Assembly (NCBI GenBank): GCA_903813345.2
Contig: CAIIXF020000012.1
Location: 29,960,184-30,024,183, forward strand
Source: Owenia fusiformis
Lineage: Eukaryota; Annelida; Polychaeta; Sabellida; Oweniidae
Length of the DNA: 64,000 nt
Direction: 5' to 3'
Made by a program: the position numbers and the translations under genes. The notes under the pieces were generated by a model. The model was not told the DNA's origin and did not search any database. It saw only the letters and a program-made list of their open reading frames with translations. Of this stretch, positions 34,701-46,700 are shown in pieces. The stretch's first letter is position 1; the number at the start of each line of letters is the position of its first letter.

Positions 34701-37700
34701 GTATTTAACTAAAATGTAAAAGATGCATAAGATGAGTTTGAAGGAAGTTCAAGGTTTAAAACAAGTGCAAAATTTGAAAAATTGATCTCGAAAATTGGTC
34801 TCAAATTTATGTTATTCAGGTACAGCCTTGAATGAGCCCTGATAATCGAAGGTTATGAGCATAATCGTAACAACTGTGATATCATAGCTTAGAGACCAGG
34901 TGTAGAATATATACCTGTTGCAGCAGTTTGTCTGCTGCATATAGATGGAGTGAAAAGTCATGGACTACAGTAAAATCTTTCTAATCTGAATGCTACTAGA
35001 TATAGTATTTGGACCAGCTAAAAGCGTTCAAACTAGAAGTGTTTGAATTTTGAGGTTTTTACATCTGCAATATTCTGGATTTTGAAGAAATATGAATGCA
35101 TTCTCAATGAAAAATATTAATAAATATTGATAAAATTTATACTGACCACCCAAAAAGCTTAATAGCATTCAAAAATCCAATTCAAAAGTTTTGATATCAT
35201 AACAATTCAGTGTTAAACTGGCAATATTTGAGCAATTTTGTAAGAAATATGTGATATTTGGTAAAAAAAGAGTTCAAGTTAAACAGGTTGATTTTTCAAA
35301 TATGAGTGTTCACTGTTCGAATTAAGAGGTGTTCAGATTTCAATTTTTAAACATAGGAGTCGATGGGAGGAAGGAAAAATTGAACTGGGGAAAAGTGTTC
35401 AGATTGGTTGGTTTTCGGATAAGTCAGGTGTTGGGATGATTGGTAGGTATTCACAATAGTCAGATGTTGGGATATACAGGTTTCACTGCTGATATATCAT
35501 TTATACAAGATGATGAACTAGAACTACTGTACTAGGTGCCTTTGATAATTTTTACCACAATGTTATACTATGTCAGGAAAAGAAAGCACCCATGACACTG
35601 CGCTTGTACAGCTTGAAAATCAACAACACTTTAACATTTGATAAAGGTGTCTACCAAATGAGTAATCCACATAAATTCAAATACAAGCACTTGGCATGCT
35701 ATGCCCTATGATCATTAGTTTCTCTAGAATCTAAAATTGACCTTGGGCTTATGAGAGTAGTAAATTGGAATGCAGTTATATGGAATATTGAATTGGCTGG
35801 AATTGGACACACCTTGCCTAGAAATGTGTGAGTAAACTATGATCTTATATGGATACAAACAGTTCGTTTGACAATGATCATCTATCTTATCCTGTAAAAT
35901 CAGAACTTAAAAAGGGGTTTGAAATGGAGATCGATGAAACCATTCCACAAATTGATAAAACTTTCGTGATTGATGCAATGGCTATGACAAAGGGAAAATG
36001 AAGATTAACTTATATGTTGAAATTTGGAGAGTTTTGGAAAGCTCTATTTGACTACTCCATCAAATCTAGTAAAGGAGCCCAAAGAATAGATTTCATATTA
36101 GACTCCTAGCTAGTTGTCTCCATCAGTAAAGGATTCTGAAAGAATGCGAAGAATGGATGCTTCCCCTATTGAACTTTAATCCATAGAAGAAATTACACCA
36201 TTACCTAAAAATATGAATACCTTTGTCCAAGTAATATAAGACAAATTTTCAAAGATTACAAAGAAATTCAACAAAGCAGCATTCTAAAAGTGTGCCAAAT
36301 GTCAAGATTGTTTTAAGTGGAACTATTGGAGAGAACTCAAATATCTGTGAAAATGATAACTGAAATCTCCTGTTAAATTCCACTCCTAAAGAGGCTGATT
36401 TTAAAATTATTCACTCTGTTTTACATTCAGCAGAACATGTGGGACTGCAGTAATTTGCATCAAATGACACTGATATTATAATTTTATGACTATCATTTCA
36501 ATAAATGAAAAAAATTCTTCAACTATGCTAGAAAATGTCATCTGCAAAGTCAGTATGTAAACATTTTCTACAATGTCTGTTTGTTTGAAACATATTGATC
36601 ATATCACCATATATACTTTTTTGATCTACATGAAGATTTTAATGTGACAAGACCCTTTTACCCTAGAGTTCCTTATATCATTGCACTAACGGAAGTTTCT
36701 AGGCCGGGGGGGGGGGGTATGATCCTTATAATCCTTATTTTCCCAAATAATTACTGTTGCCTGATGACAAATTGTTTTATTGGGAGTGTAGTGATTATAA
36801 TTTGATAATTCATGAAAACATTTTGTATTAGGAGATGATCATTGCTTAATTTCAGAAGGGGCATAACAAAATATAGAGAAAACATGTTTCTTTTAATTAA
36901 CCATGTCTTTATGTATTTTGATAATGCAGAACATTACATCGAACATGTTGATGTGAAAAAAGTAAAAATGCTATATCACATAATAAATATCATCAAATAA
37001 TAATTAATTAGTTATAATCCATTTAATCAATCAATTACTACACTGTATACGATATCCCTAGGAGCAGTTACACTTACTGGGGGATTTATTAACCTCTCAC
37101 CCCCTTAGGAACTCAAGGGTTAAGTCCTCAACTCTAATGATCTTTTAACAATACATGTAACATGGATCAAACCTGACCACAATATTTTCAAAATCTAATT
37201 TTAAGCTAAGTCATACATTCAAAAAGAGGGACATCCAGGGCTATACCTGAAATCGTAAAGGAGGACTGAAAGTATCGCAACAGATTTCAGCAATCATATG
37301 TTGGTTTTTGGCTATTTTCTGAGGATTTGAGGAGGTGCATAATGTTAGGTCAATGCATTTCCTCCAGGAAAAGCACCCATAGAGATGATAAAATAATTTC
37401 TATTTTGAAACAGGGAAGGTGCAAACAACCCACCCACATGCATAAATATATATGTGTATATGTATAAATATATGTGTTTTTACATACAGTTAACTCCTTT
37501 AAATTAAAAATACATTCCATCAGGGATTTTAAAGATATCAAATATGGGTGACCAAAATTAAGCTGAAAGCAATGGATCACATGAGTTTTCCCTATGGGAA
37601 AATAACAGGAAAATATTGTTTTCCGCTTTATCTTAAAGAAATTTATCCTTTTAATGGTTAACTATGTCTCAAAACGCAACATATTGATGCAACAAAAAAA

Positions 37701-40700
37701 CCAGGGGTGAACAGGGTTGAAAATCAGGACGACATTTCCCAAAAAACACGTGGGTGGATTGTTTTCACCTTCGCTGTCTCAAATTCCAAACTATTTTATC
37801 ATCTCTAAGAGTTCTTTTCCCGTAGGTAATGCAATGGCCTATCATATGCACCTGCTTAAATCCTCAGAAAACAGACAAAATCCAACATATGACTGACTGT
37901 CTGAAATCTGTTGCGATACTTTCCGTGCTCCTTTGAGACCTGATATTTATCAAATATTGCACTTGTTAAAATTCTTAAACTTCCTTAAAATTCATCTTCG
38001 GTATGTTTTACATCTTAGTTTCACACTCTAAAAGTATATGTTTCATCATAGAAGTATTGATGAAAAAGCCATAAGGGTCATCCATGGCTATACCTAAAAT
38101 TCGTAATCTTGAAACCTTATATTTTCATATATTAAATCATTAACTTCCTTAAAACCCATCTAAATTATGTTTTACATCTATAGTTCCATACTACAAAACC
38201 ATAAATATCATCAAAGAGGGATGGATCCAGAAACTATAGGGGTCAGCCATGGCTGTAGCTGGAATTCGTAAATTTGAAACCTTACATTTACAATTTTTCG
38301 AATTTTGGACTTGTTTAAAACCTTAAACTTCCTTAAAACCCATCTAATTTATGTTTTACATCTTAGTTTCACACTATGAAAGCATAAATATCATCAAATA
38401 TAGATGGATCTAGAAACTATAGGGGTCAGCCATGGCTATACCTGGAATTCGTAAATTTGAAACCTTATATTTACAATTTTTCAAATTTTGGACTTGTTTA
38501 AAACCTTTAACTTCCTTAAAACCCATCTAAATTATGTTTTACATCTTAGTTCCACACTATAAAACCATAAATATCATCATTGAGGGATGGATCTAGAAAC
38601 TATAGGGGTCAGCTATAGTCATACACAAAATCCAGTTGTCAAAAATGTCAAATTTTTCGAAAAATCAACAATTTTTTTCTCAGCTCCTACTTCTTTCATG
38701 GCTTTGCATCTTTCAGGGTTACTAACCCTGCTATTGGGCACTTCACATGAATTTTTTCAACCTCTTACAGTGTCTAGTTGAAAAGTTAGAATCAAAACAG
38801 TAAGAAAATGAGTCACGAATTTGCCCCCTGGGGTACACACTTTGTACTGATATTCAAATTCTTTAGGAGTAATCAGCATCAATAATACTGCAAATTATTC
38901 GTATATATAATATCTATGTATGTCACCTACAAACATCAAAATATCTAAGGTTATTTAGTGTGAACAATTTTTTCCCCAGGGTGGTGTGTTTTTGGGGGGT
39001 GGGGGGCTAACTCCTCAAAAAAAAGAACTTCCTACCACTCTGCGAAGCTATCACCTAGGTGGAAATTTCATCCAAGACTCTCCCCTAACTGAAAATACTG
39101 CCAAACCAACTATACACCATTTATTGAGAATTTTCCTCCTCGCCCCTTGAGTATAAATATTTATTAGAGTCTCACGCTGTAAATATATCAAATACAATAA
39201 ATACATAAAAAATATTACATGTTTTGCACTAAAATTGAATAAAAACACACAGCCCAGCTGGCACCGGCTTATGAGAGACTTTTTACATTTTATAACACTG
39301 AATAGTTTTAAATTATAAGTCTATTTGACATCATAATACCAATTGTCTTTGCTAGTATGCGTTGCAATGAATGGGTGCACATTATATTACAGTATTTCCC
39401 TAATGATGGAAGGTTTTCAAAGTCAGGAATTATATCTCTAGCTCTTTGAAAAAGGTTAAAACGTAATCTTTCATGTAAGGGACAGTCAATTAGAAAGTGT
39501 TGCTCGTCTTCAATAGACTCATTTGAACATAAACAAGTCCTGTCCACAAGGGGAGTGGCACTGTATCTCCCTGTTTCTATTTTTAATGGAAGTGTCCCTG
39601 ATCGTATCCAGGCTATGTTACTTCTTTGTTGTTTGCTTAGTGTCAAAGTAACATAACTCCACGAGGGGAAAGAGTACCCGTGTATATACAACCTACCGCC
39701 GAGCAAAGACCGGAAGATGTCTGAAAATGTAGGGGGTGAGTTATAAACTTTTGTTTATATCTTGAATTTCTCAATATGAGAAACAGATAAAAAACAGAAA
39801 TGTGCGTAACTGATAAAGTTATTGTTCCAGGCACTCATGTTTGCAAAATAATGAGTACTTAGCGCAATGTTTACTATCCAATCGCTAAATTCAACTTTTA
39901 AATATTTGAATGATGATTTACATCTTGAATAAGTAACAACCATGGCTGTCTTTACTTCATTCGATTCAAAGATACAATAGGTGTAAATGTATCATATTTA
40001 TTTCACTGCCATACGTTGCATATCATTGAAATCACCGGTGAAAGTTGAAAATGAAAGACCCGATTATGTCACGAGTACGATTATATAGGACCCGAATCTA
40101 CCACCGAGCTATTCCGACTATACCGTGAGTAGAACCCGATGAGGTAGTGAGTAAGCTTTCGAATGAGCATATAATATCATGACGATATCACAAATATACC
40201 TTTTTATTTATCATATACTCCTGGCACCGGGATATAATATAATATGATATAATTCCCGCAGCACTATACGTCAACGTCTGTTTCCGACAAAGTTCTTAAA
40301 ACATTGAATTCATGCTTACACTTGAATCACCATAATTTCCTATGTGTCTATGGTAAGTGTGCAACCCAAAAACATTTAATTCTGCATTGCAAGCGCCATT
40401 CTACTCAAAGAACACAACTTGAAGAATCCCAAGCTTCACACGCTTCATATCCTCGAAACGAAAATTACCGTGATCTTTCTTTGATAATACAATACCATAG
40501 TCAAAAACATTGTAAATCCATTTTTTGCCATTTAACTCAGGCACATTAACTTTAAAACTCAGTAATGGATGGTGCTGACTGAAGTGGACCACAAAGTCAT
40601 CCATCTCGTGTGATTTATAACTACAGTGGAAGCATTTGTACCGAGGACCTGAAATACAATGTTTCGATGTGCAATGGTAACTGGTGATAGCCATATAATT

Positions 40701-43700
40701 TCAGTTTCATTTATTGTTCACAACAAAATGATTCACATGAATGATGCAGATTGTATGTTTATTATTTTTTCATCAGCACGTCATAAACTCGACGATATAA
40801 TCGAATCTCAACAGATTTTACTCAAGTAATGTTAGGATTCTGAGATCCTTTACTCAAGATATTTTCGGATCTTTATAATATTACTCGTCGATCACATCGG
40901 GTCCGATGTCCGATAACATCGGATCTTTTAGGACAAAGTTTAAGTGAAGATTTTGCTGTTCAAAAGTGCTATTTTGACCTAATATTTTGACACTTAATAT
41001 ATTATGCATATGCACATCCATTTACCGACCCAAGTATGTCTTATGTATGGCTCATTATCAAGTAAAGCGAGTATGAATGAGAAAAACAAATCGAAAACCA
41101 TTATACGTTTACCTTATCTCTTAATTTGGACATAAAAATATATTTCAACTATAATTCTAGGCGAATTGCGCCTGCTAGAACATCTTAGTAACAATTCTAA
41201 CCATCCAAAGGAATTGTTAGTGACATTATATTACCTTTATTTGTCCATTTTCCTACGAGATGACATTATCAAACATTTGCTCGGCGGTATATGCGTGTCT
41301 TGCTCGGCGGTAGGTTGTATATACACGGGTACTCTTTCCCCTCGTGTAACTCTCTGGCTCTAAAGCATGGCGCTTATGGATCCTGTAAGTCCGCAATTTG
41401 TTGCCTTTCACTGGGTTGCGCCGATAAATAGGTGAGGCATAGTTAAATAGGTGGGGCAAAGTTAAAAAGGTGAGGCAAACATAAATAGGTGAGGCATCAA
41501 GGTGAGGCAAAACGTTCAAAGCCATATGATAGTAGCTACCATTAGATATCATCTTCATAGTTTCAATTGAGGAAAATGTCTGAATCATTACTTTTCTGAT
41601 ATTCTTTGGTGAGGCAGTTGCCTCGCCTACCTCATGCCTAGCTACACCCATTATGACAGCAGTGTGCATTGTGACACCCATTATGACAGCAGTGTGCATT
41701 GTGACACCCATTATGACAGCAGTGTGCATTGTGACACCCATTATGACAGCAGTGTGCATTGTGACACCCATTATGACAGCAGTGTGCATTGTGACACCCA
41801 TTATGACAGCAGTGTGCATTGTGACACCCATTATGACAGCAGTGTGCATTGTGACACCCATTATGACAGCAGTGTGCATTGTGACACCCATTATGACAGC
41901 AGTGTGCATTGTGACACCCATTATGACAGCAGTGTGCATTGTGCAAATAGATTTCAAACATGGATTAAATTTTCAATAGTGCAGCACCCAGTGGTTCAAT
42001 TTTTGGGCCTCAATGATTACTGTTCATTTTAGCAAGTCTAAATATTTGATACTGAAAAGAAATAGCCTAGAATTTATATTAATTATGTTTAACAGTGGGT
42101 CACATGCTACAAGTCTGAAAACCATTGGATGAGTGGAACACTGTTGGTGCCCAATATCATTGAATAAAAATGTCAGTAAATATTATTCTCTTGGCTGGTA
42201 CGTTGTGAAATATAGATTTTCACTTGCACATTATTTCTGTGATTTACTTGAAATTAGTATTTTTTAATTCTATACATGTTTATTTTCAATTGCAGAATCT
42301 GCAAAGCACTTCGAGTATGATGACCTCTACATACATTATTTCATAGAACTTCCTAAAAGTGAGATAATTTTCATTAATTTTAGTTTTTAACACCTACATT
42401 TCATTAAGGATAGTTTTCATTTCTGTTTATTTAACATTTTAATCAAATTAAGCGCAACTATATACTGAACAGGTTTTTGATTGGTCGATATTTCCAGCAA
42501 TGCAATGTGTGGTAATACAACAACAAATAAATTCAAAATAAATTCAAAAATTTTTGCAACTAAAATCAATTTATTCATAAACTTATAAACTCAGTATTTG
42601 TTTAGATTGGAGTGTTGACCCCCATCAGCAGTTGTCAGGGGTAACACAGAGATGCTCAACAAAGAGAGAAGGAAGGGTGAGAACTTTTGTATATTTGAAA
42701 GAATTATCTATGATCTTCCAATTGTTTATCCTCAGTGGGCCAATAAATCCTAATTCTACCAGTTATTGTCAAAATGTTCATTATTTTGAGAGGGAGGGTG
42801 CAAATAGATTTTGAGCAGGGTGGCATGTAATTTTCACTTTTGAAAAAATTCCAAGGGTGACTTTAGACAACTTTAGCGAAAATATGGCATTCCAAGGGTG
42901 ACTTTAGACGACTTTAGCCAAATTATGGCATTCCAAGGATGACTTAAGACAACTTTAGCCAAAATATGGCATTCCAAGGGTGACTTTAGACAACTTTAGC
43001 CAAAATAAGGCATTCCAAGGGTGACTTTAGACAACTTTAGCCAAAATATGGCATTCCAAGGGTGACTTTAGACAACTTTAGCCAAAATATGGCATTCCAA
43101 GGGTGACTTAAGACAACTTTAGCCAAAATATGGCCAAAAACACTTGTTTAGTGCTGGTGAAAAACTGCATGATTTTAAAAGAATTTTTGGCCAGAGGCGG
43201 TTGGGGCTCGAAGCCCCCCTGACTACGGGCCTGACAGGTCCAAAAAGTGTCATACAGGGTGACCCAAAAAAAATGCAACCCTCCATTTCATCAATATTTT
43301 TCTTAAATGGAGGTAAATTGCTCTGAGATTTGGCACACAAAGACTTCATTCTATGTGGGATCCTTTGGCAAAGTTTTAATAATCATAGCTTTATATTGAT
43401 AGAGTTATGGTTGTTTCAAAATATGCTCCAGATGTCGTCAATTTCGCTGAAAACAAACTTGCAATGTTCAAGGAAAACTGTTCATAACACGTATGCATTC
43501 TTCCCCATGGGTATGGCTCAAATTTTGCAGCCATTGCTTATTGGAGTTCTGCAATTGAGGTAGGGTTATTTTCATACACATTAACCTTTAAATAACCCCG
43601 TATATAGAAGTCAGAGGCATTGAGATCAAGACTGTGGGATGACCATGGGTCCTCCGTCCTAGGAGAGATAATCTTCTCATAAAAATGACGAGTGAGCCAG

Positions 43701-46700
43701 GTTATGCTATCATTAGAAGTGTGAGGAGTAGCTCCATCCTTCTAGAACCACTGTTCTTGTCTATTGAAGCCTCTGTGTCACTCTAAAACTGCCTGGGAAC
43801 GCCAATATTGCGCTGTGTGTTAACAGTAACAGTGTTGTCATTATCAACCTCAAACCAAAAGTGGCTGATGATTTCATGTTTGGAAATTGGCAGCCCAAGC
43901 TGTGCATTTAACAGAATGTAGGGGCCTGTGAAGCACTTTATCTGGAATTTGTGATCCCAGAACACATTATTTCTTGAGTTTACATGTTCAGAAAGAAGGG
44001 AATGTGACTCATCCGAAAACCTAACATTGGAAATGGACGACATTTGGAGCATATTTTGGAACGACCATAACTCTATCAATATAAGACTATGATTATTCAA
44101 ACTTTGCCAGAGGATCCCACATTGAATGAAGTTCTTGTGTGCCAAATTTCAGAGCAATTAACCTCCATTTAAGAAAAATATTCGAGAAATGGAGGGTTGC
44201 ATTTTTTTTGGGTCACCCTGTATTTATGACTTGTTGAAGTTTCATAGTGATTCTAGTATTATAAGGCGGGTGTAGAAAAAAGCTTCATCATTGAAAGATA
44301 ATGCTAAAAATTTAGATAACATGCCCACTAGTCTAAATATATTTTATTTTATTTTTTCAGGACAGTGTTGCTTACTTCAGTTTCCCCTTTGACTTCCAAT
44401 TATTCTACAAGAATGATGTCATCAATGAGGCAAACACAGGTAAGAATCAATGAGGCAAACACAGGAAAGGATCAATCAATGAGGCAAACACAGGTAAGGA
44501 TCAATGAGGCGAACACAGATATAGATCAATGAGGCAAATACAGGTAAGGATCAATGAGGCGAACACAGATATAGATCAATGAGGCAAATACAGGTAAGGA
44601 TCAATGAGGCGAACACAGATATAGATCAATGAGGCAAATACAGGTAAGGATCAATGAGGCGAACACAGATATAGATCAATGAGGCAAATGCAGGTAAGGA
44701 TCAATGAGGCGAACACAGATATAGATCAATGAGGCAAATACAGGTAAGGATCAATGAGGTGAACACAGATATAGATCAATGAGGCAAATACAGGTAAGGA
44801 TCAATGAGGCGAACACAGATATAGATCAATGAGGCAAATGCAGGTAAGGATCAATGAGGCAAACACAGGTAAGAATCAATGAGAAAAACACAGGAATGTA
44901 TCAATGAGGCAAACACAGGTAAGGATCTATGAGGCAAACACAGGTAAGAATCAATGAGGCAAACACAGTTAGGATGGATGAGGTATAGGATCAATGCTAT
45001 ACATCTTCACTGTTCTACATTGTAGATTTTAGTGAGATACTATATCTAGTAGTATTACATACCTAGCGAAGCATTTGTATGGAAGTCAATGGGAAAGTTA
45101 GCGAGCTATATCCACCGATATTGCCCGATTACCCCGATATAGCCCGCTTACCTCGTTTTGATATTAGATTTCTTTAATAACCATGATAATATCATGACGT
45201 CACGTCATTGATACAAAGTAACCATGGGAACAAAGGCATGTAATACATCAGTTATGTCACTATGACGTGAAATATGCCTTCGTTCTTGCCCAAATATAGA
45301 GCCTCCCAAGGTCGGCCTATATTGGGAGAACTCAGGCATATTTCACGTCATAGTGACATAACCTCTAATTAAGATTTAAGTATTAAGATATATTTATCAT
45401 TCATCTACATTTCAGATCTCCTTCCCCAATGGCCAATGTTATATTAATTTATTATTCATCTACATTTCAGATCTCCTTCCCCAATGGCCAATGTTATATT
45501 TAGAGGTGCTATCTTTGGATTCCTGGCAGAGATACAGAACTGAGGGATATGGATATGTAAAGTTACCTACAATACCAGGTACATTGAGATTATATAATTG
45601 TTAATTCTCATGTTTTCATGCAGGTCCATAGCCATGGGGGAGCCATGGGGGAGAGTACACTCATGATTAATTAGGAGACTTGCACACCCTCATGGTAAAT
45701 GGGACTTAAAAGTGTTCATATTTAGAGGTGTTCAGATTTCTTGTGGTGTAATTTACACTGTACTTTTACGCAAAGAATCAAACCAGCCAGAGTATGCATT
45801 GACAAGAATGTGTCAGAATTTACAGTAAAATTAAGAAAATTAATAAAATGTTCATGTAAATAGAATGTGGTCTACCTTTGAGAAGTCCTGTATCTTTTTA
45901 TTTTTGGGATGGTATGGAGCACATTCAGGTTGGATGATTGTATAGATTGGTTGCAGTTTTCAATGTCAGACTCAAGCTTTGATCATTTCAGTTTTAGCGG
46001 TGACATCAACTCTTCAACTTTTTTTGTGGTTGGTGTTTGGTGGATGGCATCTATAACAAATGGCGGATGGTTACATTTTGCATGTTAATGCCTTTTTTAT
46101 GTCCCCACCACATAGTGTGGGGCCATATTGTCGGCCTAGGCGCGTCCGTCTGTCCGTCTGTCTGTCCGTCTGTCTGTCCGTACGTCCGGCAGTTTTCTCC
46201 AAAACCGCTACAGATATCACCTTCAAATTTTCAGGGATAACTTATGAGTGCATACAGATGTGGATGAAAAAAAATTAACTCGATACCTACTTCCTGTCGG
46301 CCATTTTGAAGTCGAATGCTAAAATCCTTGTCTGCAAACTTTAAGAAAAACTGCTTCACAGTTGCTTTTAAAACTTTAACATCTTGTTCAGCTCACTTCA
46401 TTCTAGATCTGATTAGGTTTTGGACCTGCTAGCTCAGTCATGTCAGCCATTTTGAATGTCTTAAGAAAAGTTAGCGCGCGATAATACTTTGTATCATATT
46501 GAATGGTGTTTTTGAGTTTTCATACTTTAACTATTTAGTAGCTTTATAAATAATTTCAGATGTACTTTGCTGTAAAAGCCTACTTTATTGTTAACAGTAG
46601 TTATACTGTTTTGTAAAAAGAAATCAGCAAAAACTCATAAGGACTTTTTTATTGTCGGCCATTTTGGATTTTTCGGTCCTAAAATCTTGTCTGTGAAGTC

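Larger units (their letters stand above)
33549..39155. mobile_element. Foldback element with >1.1-kb inverted arms in MKS1 intron 9
   Basis: The left arm (33549-34830) starts 'aggggcgaggagggaaattc' and is repeated inverted at the right end (37920-39155, ending 'attttcctcctcgccccttg'). Matching blocks include the 'gtgtaccccagggggcaaa' and 'tgaaagatgcaaagccatgg' regions. Both arms contain three or four ~190-bp subrepeats ('cccctatagtttctagatcc', 'taaggaagtttaaggtttta'). The right arm holds a further internal inverted repeat (37220-37420 against 37780-37945). The unique centre (about 35.5-36.6 kb) carries a decayed reading frame. Arms with internal subrepeats resemble foldback (FB)-type elements; the superfamily is unknown. 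Confidence 0.85.

Noticed and set aside
39755-39943. 62-codon frame shared by both CACGAGGGG elements as a gene
   Set aside because: It is conserved because the two elements are copies; with only two copies no selection can be shown. Kept only as a note in the element entries.
41641-41940. CRISPR array
   Set aside because: Repeats are contiguous without spacers and the DNA is animal.
41634-42032. Repetitive open frames on both strands, up to 234 codons
   Set aside because: The 30-bp unit is divisible by three and lacks stops in several frames, so long frames are automatic. No splice or start evidence.
43119-43563. Short open frames at the left end of the mariner relic
   Set aside because: They arise from the inverted ends and a truncated MITE; the transposase is on the minus strand further right.
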